Source: REEP01 sp964517265
GTDB lineage: Bacteria > Pseudomonadota > Alphaproteobacteria > Rhodospirillales > Defluviicoccaceae
Reading direction: 5' to 3'
Length of the DNA: 55,186 bases
NCBI GenBank assembly: GCA_964517265.1
Contig: CAZFBS010000018.1
Location: 1-55,186, forward strand
Part shown: in pieces, positions 34,733 to 42,574 of the stretch
How positions within the stretch are numbered: the stretch's first letter is position 1
Layout: every line of letters starts with the position of its first letter
Program-made: the position numbers and the translations under genes
The notes under the pieces: generated by a model
Seen by the model: only the letters and a program-made list of their open reading frames with translations
Databases searched by the model: none
What the model was told of the DNA's origin: nothing

Positions 34733-36033
34733 TGGCGGGTGCCGCGGTGCCTCTCGGTGATGCCGCTCAGCGGCTGCTGCCCGAGGGCGTGCCGGTGCGG
34801 TTCTTCGGTACCGCAGTCGTCAGTCACATTCTGGCCTGGCTGGCTATCGCTGTTCATGCGGAAGAATTTCCGGGGTTTGTCGGCGGTATCGGTCCGGGGC
34901 TCGCCGCCGTCCATCTGCTGACGATCGGGGTGCTGACGATGACGGCGATGGGAGCTTCCTTGCAGATGCTTCCCGTCGCACTGGGGGGACAGGGCCCGAG
35001 CAGCCGCACCTGCAACGTCATCTTCGCTGCTATCCTGGTGGGCGGCATCGGCGTGATTTGCGGGATGGCGATGCGGGAAACGCTGCTCCTGCTCGTCGGC
35101 GCTGGCGTTCTCTTCGTCGGCGTCGTCACCTATGTGGCGACCATCGCACGCCTCCTCGCGAGGGCACGAACCCCTTCTGGCCTCATTCATCATACCTGGG
35201 CAGGAATTACGGCGCTGATCCTGGCGGTTGCAGTCGCCCTCACCCTGGTGGTCAATTACAGCCATGGCTTCCTTCCGGCGCCGCAAAACTGGGCGCTCGC
35301 CCATTCCCTTCTCGCCGCGTTCGGGTTTATGGGCATGTTCGCCCTCGGCTTCAGCACCATCCTGATCCCGTTATTCGCGATGGCGGAAGCGCCCGCGGGG
35401 CCGTGGCTGGAAGGCTCGTTCATTGTGCTCGTCATCGCAATCGCTCTCGCCGTGGCTGGCGTTCTGCTGGCGCACCGATGGCTTGTCGCGACCGCGGTCG
35501 CGCTCGGGCTGGTCGGAGCTGGCTTGCACATCCGGGTGATAACAAAAGCGCTCGCGGCGCGGATGCGCCGGCGGTTGAGCCCGGAGTTCTGGCTGATGCG
35601 GGTGTCTTGGGGTCTGTTACCGACAACGCTGTTGCTGGGTCTGATCGTTGTCTTCGATGTTGCGCCGGAGCGTGCCCCGGCTTTGTTCGGGTTCGCGCTG
35701 TTGTTTGGCTGGCTGCTGACCCTTTTGGGCGCGGTGCTCCAAAGGGTGATGCCGTTTCTGGCCTCCATGCATCTGATGCGTAAAGGCAAGCGCAGCGTCG
35801 CGCCGTCGAAACTCGTTGTCGACCGGCCGGCCGCCATCCACCGCTGGTGTCATTTCGCCGCCTTGGTTTTGGTTGCGGCCGGTATCGCGCTCTCCTGGCT
35901 GCCGCTCATCCGGATCGGAGCCGTGGTCGGCGTCGCTGGCGCTGTCGCCTTTGCATGGTTCGCCGCCACCGTGCTCCTGCGCACGCGCTCGTATCTTGCC
36001 CCGACACAGATCCCTCAGGAAGGCCGAGTCTGA
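34732..36033 (+). CDS. Polytopic membrane protein of the denitrification cluster, function unassigned
   Basis: 433 residues with about 12 hydrophobic segments. Histidines lie within or near helices (SHILAW, AVHAEE, AAVHLLTIG, IHHTWAG, YSHGFL, LAHSLLAAFG), a pattern reminiscent of NnrS-like heme proteins or of catalytically empty heme-copper subunit-I relatives, but I cannot assign either family securely. It overlaps the DUF2249 gene (TGATG at 34730-34734) and the HHE gene (TGATG at 36031-36035), so the three are translated as a unit under the FNR-type box. Confidence 0.75.
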   Translation: MAGAAVPLGDAAQRLLPEGVPVRFFGTAVVSHILAWLAIAVHAEEFPGFVGGIGPGLAAVHLLTIGVLTMTAMGASLQMLPVALGGQGPSSRTCNVIFAAILVGGIGVICGMAMRETLLLLVGAGVLFVGVVTYVATIARLLARARTPSGLIHHTWAGITALILAVAVALTLVVNYSHGFLPAPQNWALAHSLLAAFGFMGMFALGFSTILIPLFAMAEAPAGPWLEGSFIVLVIAIALAVAGVLLAHRWLVATAVALGLVGAGLHIRVITKALAARMRRRLSPEFWLMRVSWGLLPTTLLLGLIVVFDVAPERAPALFGFALLFGWLLTLLGAVLQRVMPFLASMHLMRKGKRSVAPSKLVVDRPAAIHRWCHFAALVLVAAGIALSWLPLIRIGAVVGVAGAVAFAWFAATVLLRTRSYLAPTQIPQEGRV

Positions 36034-36536
36034 TGACCAAGTTCTCCGCGCTCGCCGGAATTCTCCATCAGGAGCACGTCACTACCATCAAGACCCTCAG
36101 CGCTCTCGAGGACCGCATTCTTGGGCACGAGAAGAACAAGCCGATCGATGCCACGGCTGCCGCGGGGCGTGCAGAACTGCAGGGGCTGTTGGACCTGATC
36201 GACCGCGAGATTCATCAGCATTTCCGCTTCGAGGAAGACCGCCTGTTCCCGATCCTGCGCGAGCGCGGCTACGGCGATCTGGCAATCCTGCTTCAACAGG
36301 AACATGACGCGATCCGCAATCTTGCTGCTGCTTTGCAGGAGGTTACGGTCCCGGCGCTGACGCAAGGCTTCGACCAGGCGAGCTGGAAGGCCTACCGGGA
36401 CGCAGGGATGGATCTGGTGCCGAGTGTGATGTTCCATATCCAAAAAGAGGAGACGGCGCTGATCGAGCGATTGAGTGTCCTGTTGCCAGCCGAGATGGAT
36501 CGCGCTCTGGCGGAGGAATACGGCCGGACCCGGTAG
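36033..36536 (+). CDS. Hemerythrin HHE domain protein
   Basis: 167 residues, helical. Ligand-type motifs LHQEHVTTIKTLSALE, IHQHFRFEEDRLFP, LLQQEHDAI and MFHIQKEETALIERL match HHE cation-binding domains with a di-iron centre. It is translationally coupled to the membrane protein upstream. In denitrification loci such proteins are thought to handle NO or iron-sulfur repair (compare YtfE/NorA), which is the likely role here. Confidence 0.85.
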   Translation: MTKFSALAGILHQEHVTTIKTLSALEDRILGHEKNKPIDATAAAGRAELQGLLDLIDREIHQHFRFEEDRLFPILRERGYGDLAILLQQEHDAIRNLAAALQEVTVPALTQGFDQASWKAYRDAGMDLVPSVMFHIQKEETALIERLSVLLPAEMDRALAEEYGRTR

Positions 36537-36611
36537 CGTGCACCGATCTGACGGGCGTGTGCGCTGCCACAATCAACACCACTGATAACCCAGGAGGAAG
36601 GGCGCCCGCGC

Positions 36612-37823
36612 ATGGATTATGACATGTTCTTCAAGACCCGCTTGGATGAGCTCAAGCGGGAGGGCCGGTATCGCATTTTCGCGGATCTCGAACGGCAGGC
36701 AGGACGGTTTCCGCGTGCCACCCGGCACGTGAACGGCGTGCAATCTGAGGTCACCGTCTGGTGCTCCAACGACTATCTCGGCATGGGGCAGCATCCCGAG
36801 GTTCTTGCCGCGATGCGCACGGCCATCGATGAGTGCGGCGCCGGCGCCGGGGGTACCCGCAACATCTCCGGCACCAACCATTATCATGTTCTGCTGGAAG
36901 CTGAATTGGCCGACCTGCACGTAAAAGAGGCAGCGCTCCTGTTCGGCTCCGGCTGGATTGCCAATATGACCACCCTCAGCACCCTGTGCCGGTTGCTACC
37001 GGGCTGCGTGGTTTTTTCCGATGCGCTGAACCACAACTCGATGATCGAGGGGATCGTCCACGCCCGGGTGGAGAAACATTTGTTCCGGCACAACGATGTG
37101 GCCGACCTGGAGCGGCAGCTGGCCGCCTGCCCGCCCGACCGGCCAAAGCTGGTCGCGTTCGAATCCGTTTATTCGATGGACGGGGACATTGCTCCCATCG
37201 GCGCGATCTGCGATGTATCGGAGCGGTACGGAGCGATGACCTTTCTTGACGAGGTTCATGCGGTAGGCATGTACGGTGAACGTGGGGCGGGCGTTGCCGA
37301 ACGAGACCGGCAGATGCACCGGATATCCATCGTGCAGGGAACCCTCGCCAAGGCGTTTGGCGTTGTCGGCGGCTACATTGCCGGCTCTGCGCTGCTGTGC
37401 GATTTCATCCGCTCCTACGGGACAGGCTTCATTTTCTCCTCCGCGATGCCCCCTGCCGTTGCCGCCGGGGCACTGGCGAGCGTTCGCTATCTGAAGCGGC
37501 ATCCCGAACTTCGCCATCGTCACCAGGAACGTGCTGCCACGGTCAAGCGCCGGCTGCGGGAAGCGGGCATCCCGACAATTTCCTCGCAAAGCCATATCGT
37601 TCCAGTGCTGGTCGGGGATCCGATGGTCTGCAAAAAGATCAGTGATCATCTCCTTGATCGCTTTGGCATCTATGTCCAGCCGATCAACTACCCGACGGTG
37701 CCGCGTGGCACGGAGCGTTTGCGTCTGACCCCAACCCCGCTCCACGCGGATGCGGACGTCGACGATTTGGTAGCGGCTTTGAACGATGCATGGCCACAAC
37801 AGGATTTACGGGTTGCGGTTTGA
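36612..37823 (+). CDS. hemA: 5-aminolevulinate synthase
   Basis: 403 residues, the standard length. Glycine- and PLP-binding features are WCSNDYLGMGQHP, GAGAGGTRNISGTNHYH, LDEVHAVGMYG and the Schiff-base lysine in GTLAKAFGVVGGYI. It condenses glycine and succinyl-CoA to 5-aminolevulinate, the first step of tetrapyrrole synthesis in alphaproteobacteria. The location between hemerythrin genes suggests a copy dedicated to the heme c, b and d1 demand of denitrification; a second housekeeping copy elsewhere cannot be excluded. AGGAGGAAGG lies upstream. Confidence 0.95.
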   Translation: MDYDMFFKTRLDELKREGRYRIFADLERQAGRFPRATRHVNGVQSEVTVWCSNDYLGMGQHPEVLAAMRTAIDECGAGAGGTRNISGTNHYHVLLEAELADLHVKEAALLFGSGWIANMTTLSTLCRLLPGCVVFSDALNHNSMIEGIVHARVEKHLFRHNDVADLERQLAACPPDRPKLVAFESVYSMDGDIAPIGAICDVSERYGAMTFLDEVHAVGMYGERGAGVAERDRQMHRISIVQGTLAKAFGVVGGYIAGSALLCDFIRSYGTGFIFSSAMPPAVAAGALASVRYLKRHPELRHRHQERAATVKRRLREAGIPTISSQSHIVPVLVGDPMVCKKISDHLLDRFGIYVQPINYPTVPRGTERLRLTPTPLHADADVDDLVAALNDAWPQQDLRVAV

Positions 37824-37866
37824 AGGAGGCCGCGGCGCATTTGCAAGGGGCGCAAGGAAGCAGACC

Positions 37867-38271
37867 ATGGCAGCGGGCCTGTTACAGTGGGGTGAAGAAC
37901 ACCGGATCGGTATCCCCGCCCTCGATTTCGAACATCAAGCCCTGTTCAAGAGGATCAGCGAACTGGATCAGGAGCTTGCCGAAGCACAGGATCCGAACCG
38001 GATCGCGGATCTGCTAGGCGAGATCGAGGCCCGCATGGCTGCGCATTTCGCTCTTGAAGAGCAGTTCATGCGGGAGAAAAAATACTCGGGTTACCTGGAG
38101 CACAAAAAGGAGCACGATCGCTTCCTTGATGAGTTCGGCGAAGCGATGGCACAGGCCATCGCTGACGTTGAGCCCCCCCGTGAAGTCTTGCGTGAGGAGC
38201 TTCGGCATTGGATCGAGGGTCATGTTCTCTCCAGTGACAAGAGAATGAGTGCTGGCGCCGCAAATCGATGA
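37867..38271 (+). CDS. Bacteriohemerythrin
   Basis: 134 residues. The di-iron ligand set is complete: His in LDFEHQALF, HFALEEQF, EHKKEHDRF and GHVLSSD. W8 and IGIPALDFEHQ are typical of the single-domain McHr-like family. It binds oxygen and possibly NO. It is followed closely by another hemerythrin in a different frame. Confidence 0.92.
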   Translation: MAAGLLQWGEEHRIGIPALDFEHQALFKRISELDQELAEAQDPNRIADLLGEIEARMAAHFALEEQFMREKKYSGYLEHKKEHDRFLDEFGEAMAQAIADVEPPREVLREELRHWIEGHVLSSDKRMSAGAANR

Positions 38272-38338
38272 ACCCACGCAACAGTCGCTGCCGCGCATCA
38301 ACACGGCCCGGCGCCGCAGGAAGTCGGGGAGGAGGCCG

Positions 38339-38746
38339 TTGAGCCTGATCATCTGGCAAGATCACTACAGCGTCGGCCACCCGAACATGGATGCCGATCA
38401 CATCGTGATCGCGAGTCTGATCAATCATATTGACGACGCCAAGCAGGGGGGCAGTGATGAACAGGCGGTCGGTACCTTGCTCAAGGTTTTGCTCCAAACC
38501 GCGTACGCCCATTTCGAGCGGGAGGAAAAGCTTCTGGAGCGTTGTCATTATCCGCAACTGGCTCGTCATCGCGAGGAACACCGGATGGTGGAGAGCCAGC
38601 TTGACGAGCTTTACGAGTCCTACACTCGCACGCCCGACCCGGGGTTAAGTCAGGAGATCATGGAGCTTCTTCGCTTCTGGCTGATCGAGCATATCATGAA
38701 GACAGACATGCACTATCGCAGTTATGTGGCGGAGCTCGATCAGTGA
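38339..38746 (+). CDS. Bacteriohemerythrin (TTG start proposed)
   Basis: 135 residues. Ligand motifs are GHPNMDADHIV, AHFEREEKLL, RHREEHRM and IEHIMKTDMHY. The frame extends up to 38249, but TTG 38339 has GGGGAGGAGG five bases upstream and opens at the canonical hemerythrin N-terminus (LIIWQDHYSVGHP), so I prefer it. It thereby no longer overlaps the previous gene. It presumably shares the function of its neighbour. Confidence 0.85.
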   Translation: MSLIIWQDHYSVGHPNMDADHIVIASLINHIDDAKQGGSDEQAVGTLLKVLLQTAYAHFEREEKLLERCHYPQLARHREEHRMVESQLDELYESYTRTPDPGLSQEIMELLRFWLIEHIMKTDMHYRSYVAELDQ

Positions 38747-38821
38747 TGGCAAGCTCCTTCGGTGGGAAAACCGCGGCAACCGAAGCACCGCCTGAACGCT
38801 CCAGGTCGATGCGTTAGGGCG

Positions 38822-39004
38822 ATGAGCGGGCTGTACTTTCTTGCCGTCGCGGTCGCGCTCTATTTTCTTGCAGATCGGATTCTCGACTTCATCGAGATCC
38901 GGCGGGGCGCCCGCTTCGGGCAGCGCACCATCATTTTCTTCTTTATCCTCCTCGGCCTCGCGTTGGCCACCTTTACCCTGATCCAACGCCTTCAGGGATC
39001 TTGA
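38822..39004 (+). CDS. Small two-helix membrane protein
   Basis: 60 residues with two membrane segments (GLYFLAVAVALYFLAD and TIIFFFILLGLALATF) around a basic loop containing RRGARFGQR. No family is recognised. It lies between the hemerythrins and the FNR-type box of the heme-copper operon. It is probably real because almost the whole product is hydrophobic and well formed, but the ribosome site is weak. Confidence 0.55.
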   Translation: MSGLYFLAVAVALYFLADRILDFIEIRRGARFGQRTIIFFFILLGLALATFTLIQRLQGS

Positions 39005-39013
39005 AGATCCTGC

Positions 39014-39027
39014 TTGACGAAGGTCAA
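39014..39027 (+). promoter_or_regulatory. FNR/NNR-type binding site upstream of the heme-copper operon
   Basis: TTGAC-GAAG-GTCAA, perfect half-sites. A centre at 39020.5 predicts a start near 39062 with TACTGC (39051-39056) as -10, 86 bases before the first gene. Confidence 0.78.
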
Positions 39028-39147
39028 TGAGCAGGACCGCCCTCCTTCGCTACTGCTGGTACCGTTGTTTCGGTGTTTGGAAGGACGCAAGGGAGACGCT
39101 CAGCGCGTTCTCCCGTGAACGTCCACGATGAGGGAGGGAAACAACCC

Positions 39148-39333
39148 ATGGCTCAATCGAGCGCCACGCCGCCGCATGACCCGGAAGTGGACGAGAGCGG
39201 ACCGGTGCCGTTGATGCAGCGCATCGCGGACAATCCGTTCCTGCTTTTGTTCGTCGGGGTTGCGAGTCCGACCATCTTCTACCTGCTGTGGGGGCTGATG
39301 GATATCATCTCCATCCCCATTGCCAAGCCATAA
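39148..39333 (+). CDS. Single-helix small subunit-like protein of the heme-copper operon
   Basis: 61 residues: an acidic hydrophilic N-terminal half and one membrane helix (about 29-55, NPFLLLFVGVASPTIFYLLW). The start is preceded by GAGGGAGGG. It is 13 bases before the CuA subunit gene and first behind the FNR-type box, so a small structural subunit, like those of ba3-type oxidases, is the simplest reading. No sequence family is recognised. Confidence 0.7.
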   Translation: MAQSSATPPHDPEVDESGPVPLMQRIADNPFLLLFVGVASPTIFYLLWGLMDIISIPIAKP

Positions 39334-39346
39334 GGGAGCTGATGCC

Positions 39347-39889
39347 ATGGCGCTCACACCTCCCGAAAAACGGTTGTGGTGGAATGAGCCCTTGCACCGG
39401 ATGGAGATCGTGTGGATCACGATCGCCTTCGTTTGGGGTTTGGTAATGTTTTTCACCATGATTTACTGGCACATCGCCGGCGAGCAGAACCTCTCGAACG
39501 AAGCCTATCGGGTCGATCCTGCCGAATTCGGGGCCCGGGCGGAAGCCTGGGCCGAGGAATACACAGTCCGCGAAGAAGGAGAGACAGGCATTCCCGTGGT
39601 GAGACCGCCGGCGGGGGGCGATGCCTATATGGTCGCACGGCTGTGGGAATGGTGGCCCATTCTCGAGCTGGAAAAAGATCAGACCTACCGCCTTCACCTA
39701 TCCTCGATGGACTGGTTGCACGGTTTCTCTTTGCAGCCGACCAACATCAATATCGAGGTGCATCCGAACTACGAGATGATTGTCACGATCAAGCCCACCG
39801 AAACCGGTGAATTCGGCGTGGTCTGTAACGAATTTTGCGGCATCGGGCATCATCAGATGCTTGGCAAAATTTATGTTGTCGAGCGGTGA
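39347..39889 (+). CDS. Heme-copper enzyme subunit II with CuA site
   Basis: 180 residues. One N-terminal membrane helix (about 20-42) anchors a periplasmic cupredoxin domain. The CuA ligands are complete: His125 (MDWLHGFSLQ), Cys160 and Cys164 in CNEFCGIGHHQM, His168 and Met171. The single-helix form resembles B-family (ba3-type) subunit II. It should receive electrons from a c-type cytochrome or another donor and pass them to subunit I. It is 11 bases before the subunit I gene. Confidence 0.93.
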   Translation: MALTPPEKRLWWNEPLHRMEIVWITIAFVWGLVMFFTMIYWHIAGEQNLSNEAYRVDPAEFGARAEAWAEEYTVREEGETGIPVVRPPAGGDAYMVARLWEWWPILELEKDQTYRLHLSSMDWLHGFSLQPTNINIEVHPNYEMIVTIKPTETGEFGVVCNEFCGIGHHQMLGKIYVVER

Positions 39890-39900
39890 GGGAGGGGGAA

Positions 39901-41598
39901 ATGGCTCTGGATATGGATTACCGCCTCTGTCCCGAAACCGGTTTGAAGATCAATCGGCAGGCGGAAATGCTGATCAAGGCGAATGCCGTCGTCGCGGTGG
40001 TCTTCCTCGCGATTGGCGGCTTTTTTGGGCTTCTCGTCGCGCTCACCCGCTGGCAGGCGGTCCATCTGCTGCCGGCGGAACTATTCTACTTGGTGCTCAC
40101 CGCCCATGGGGCGGACGTGCTCTTGTTTTGGATTCTGTTCTTCGAGATCGCGATCCTCTATTTCGCCTCCGCCGTGCTCCTGAACAGCCGGCTGGCCACC
40201 CCGAAGATTGCTTGGGCGGCGTTCGCGATGATGCTGATTGGCGCCATCACCACCAACGTCGCTGTATTGCAGGGCGCATCCAGCGTGATGTTTACATCCT
40301 ACGTCCCGATGATGGCGGAGCCGCATTTCTATGCCGGCCTCATTCTCTTCGCCGTCGGTGCGCTGATCGCCGTGTTCATATTTTTTGGAACCCTGGTGGT
40401 CGCTCGGGCGGAGCGAACGTACAAGGGCTCGATTCCGCTCGTCACGTTCGGCGCGCTGACGGCGGCGATCATCGCCGTTTACACCATTGTCGCGGGCGCT
40501 CTCGCGCTGATCCCGGCCTTTTTGCAATCGATCGGGCTTGTCAGCTACGTCGACACCTTGATGTACAAGATGATTTGGTGGGGTCTCGGCCACTCTTCCC
40601 AGCAGGTCAACGTCGCCGCCCATGTTGCCGTCTGGTATGCGATCGCGGCGCTGGTGCTGGGCGCCAAGCCACTGTCCGAGAAGGTCAGTCGCACCGCCTT
40701 TCTCCTTTACATTGCGTTCCTGCAGTTGGCCTCGGCGCATCACCTGCTGGTTGAGCCGGGAATCACCTCGGAATGGAAGATCTTCAACACCAGCTATGCG
40801 ATGTACCTTGCGGTGCTTGGCAGCATGATCCATGGCTTGAGTATTCCCGGCGCGATCGAGGCGGCGCAACGGCGCAACGGCTTCACCCAGGGCGTGTTCG
40901 GCTGGTTGCGGAAAGGGCCATGGCACAATCCGGCCTTCTCATCGCTGGTGCTTTCGGTCGTGATGTTCGGCGTTGTCGGCGGCATCACAGGGGTGGTGCT
41001 GGGCGCGGAGCAACTCAATCTCCTGATGCACAACACGCTCTATGTTCCGGGCCACTTCCACGGCACCGTCGTCGCCGGCACCACATTGGCTTTCATGGGG
41101 CTCACCTATCTGCTGATCCCGTTGATCTTCCGCAGGGAAGTGATTTGGAGAAAAGTGGCCCAATGGCAGCCTTACCTGTTCGGCATCGGTGTTTTGGGAA
41201 TCTCCCTGTTCATGATGGGTGCCGGTACCCTTGGCGTTTCCCGTCGCCACTGGGACATCACGTTCTCGGATGCGATGATCACGTTCGACCATCCGCCGGC
41301 GGCCTTTCTGCTGCTGGCCCTCAATGGCCTTTCCGCGATCCTTGCCAGCATCGGTGGCGTGATGTACATCGCCGTTGTTGTCGGCTCGATCCTATTCGGC
41401 AAGAAGCGAGGCGAAGCGGAAGTACAAGCCAATCCGGTCGTGTTCCGCGGCAATGCGGCGACCGTTGCCGCTTATGGAAGCGAAGCGACCCTGAAATTGC
41501 CGGGAACGGTTATTCTGGTCGGCGGCTTTTTTATCGCCTTCGTGCTCTACTATTACATCAACTGGAAGTACTTGTCTGAGGTCTGGCCCCTCAGTTGA
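39901..41598 (+). CDS. Heme-copper enzyme subunit I lacking the active-site tyrosine (candidate NO reductase)
   Basis: 565 residues, about 13 membrane helices. Low-spin heme ligands are His69 (LTAHGADVLLFW) and His387; the high-spin heme ligand is His385 (PGHFHGTVV); the metal-site ligands are His231, His280 and His281 (SAHHLLVE). At the helix VI position that carries Tyr in oxygen reductases (H-P-E-V-Y) this protein reads H-S-S-Q-Q (231-235), so the His-Tyr cofactor cannot form. Known NO reductases of this superfamily also lack that Tyr. With denitrification genes all around and no norCB seen, NO reduction is the best guess; the group named eNOR is the nearest idea I have. An atypical oxidase is the alternative. 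Confidence 0.85.
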   Translation: MALDMDYRLCPETGLKINRQAEMLIKANAVVAVVFLAIGGFFGLLVALTRWQAVHLLPAELFYLVLTAHGADVLLFWILFFEIAILYFASAVLLNSRLATPKIAWAAFAMMLIGAITTNVAVLQGASSVMFTSYVPMMAEPHFYAGLILFAVGALIAVFIFFGTLVVARAERTYKGSIPLVTFGALTAAIIAVYTIVAGALALIPAFLQSIGLVSYVDTLMYKMIWWGLGHSSQQVNVAAHVAVWYAIAALVLGAKPLSEKVSRTAFLLYIAFLQLASAHHLLVEPGITSEWKIFNTSYAMYLAVLGSMIHGLSIPGAIEAAQRRNGFTQGVFGWLRKGPWHNPAFSSLVLSVVMFGVVGGITGVVLGAEQLNLLMHNTLYVPGHFHGTVVAGTTLAFMGLTYLLIPLIFRREVIWRKVAQWQPYLFGIGVLGISLFMMGAGTLGVSRRHWDITFSDAMITFDHPPAAFLLLALNGLSAILASIGGVMYIAVVVGSILFGKKRGEAEVQANPVVFRGNAATVAAYGSEATLKLPGTVILVGGFFIAFVLYYYINWKYLSEVWPLS

Positions 41599-41665
41599 CG
41601 GCTCGGTGCGAAGAGGGGCGTGCAGCAGTCACGCTCCTCTTCACTCCCGCGGCGTCTCAAGAACA

Positions 41666-42574
41666 ATGAAGCCGGTCGATCCCATGGCGTTTACCCGTCA
41701 ACCGCTTACCGAACAACAATTACCAGCGGGTTTTTCGTCGGCTCGATCCCGCTCCTGGCCCGCCTCGCTCATTTTGCCTGTCCTGCTGTTCCTAATCCCT
41801 TTGGCAGGGATTGCAGCCACTTCATCGGAGGCCATCACACCACGGGCAGAGGATGCGCTGCGGATCAGCCAAGCCGCGATCGGCCGGGAGGTCGGCGACT
41901 ATGTCTTCACTACTCCGTACAATCGCCCGCTGCGGATGGCCGATTATCGTGGCAAACCGGTGATCCTGAACTTGGTCTATACAAGTTGTGCCGATATCTG
42001 CCCGACCATCGCGGAAAACTTGGCCATGGCGGTAGCGGTTGCCCAGGAGACGCTGGGGCCCGACAGCTTCCAGGTAGCGACGATCGGCTTCGATAGCCGT
42101 AATGATAGCCCGCAGCGCATGCAGGCATTCGCCCGTCGCCACGGCCTGCAACTGCGCAACTGGGATTTCCTGAGTGCCGATCTCATCACGATTGACGGCC
42201 TCTCTCGCGATATCGGGTTCTTGTTCTGGTCTGGGCCACAGGGATTCGATCACCTCTCGCAAACCACCGTGATCGATCCGGAGGGAAAAGTGTACCGCCA
42301 GATCTATGGGACCGATTTCGATCCACCGCTGCTGGTGCAGCCGCTGAAGGAACTGGTGCTTGGCAGACGCGCCTCCCTTGGCAGTCTGGACGGGCTTTGG
42401 ACCCAGGTGCGCCTGATCTGCACCGTCTATGATCCGGCGAGCGGCCGCTACCAGTTCAGTTATGCCATTTTTGTGGGGGCCATCGTTGGTGGCATTTGCC
42501 TTAGCGTCGTCGGGTTCGTCGTCGCCCGGTTGTGGTGGCGGAATCGCCACTCCGTCTCCATACCTCAAGGATGA
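41666..42574 (+). CDS. SCO1/SenC-family copper chaperone with C-terminal membrane helix
   Basis: 302 residues. An N-terminal membrane or signal segment precedes the thioredoxin-like SCO domain with VYTSCADICPT (copper-binding CxxxC) and the conserved His in FDHLSQTTVID. A second helix near the C-terminus (about 268-293) is unusual for SCO proteins. It should load CuA of the adjacent subunit II. ATG 41666 is chosen; 41606 and 41684 are possible, and no site has a strong ribosome signal. It overlaps the next gene (ATGA). Confidence 0.88.
   Translation: MKPVDPMAFTRQPLTEQQLPAGFSSARSRSWPASLILPVLLFLIPLAGIAATSSEAITPRAEDALRISQAAIGREVGDYVFTTPYNRPLRMADYRGKPVILNLVYTSCADICPTIAENLAMAVAVAQETLGPDSFQVATIGFDSRNDSPQRMQAFARRHGLQLRNWDFLSADLITIDGLSRDIGFLFWSGPQGFDHLSQTTVIDPEGKVYRQIYGTDFDPPLLVQPLKELVLGRRASLGSLDGLWTQVRLICTVYDPASGRYQFSYAIFVGAIVGGICLSVVGFVVARLWWRNRHSVSIPQG

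Noticed and set aside
39347..41598. Ordinary aa3 or ba3 cytochrome oxidase
   Set aside because: The active-site Tyr is absent in subunit I and the setting is denitrification. An oxidase is kept only as an alternative.
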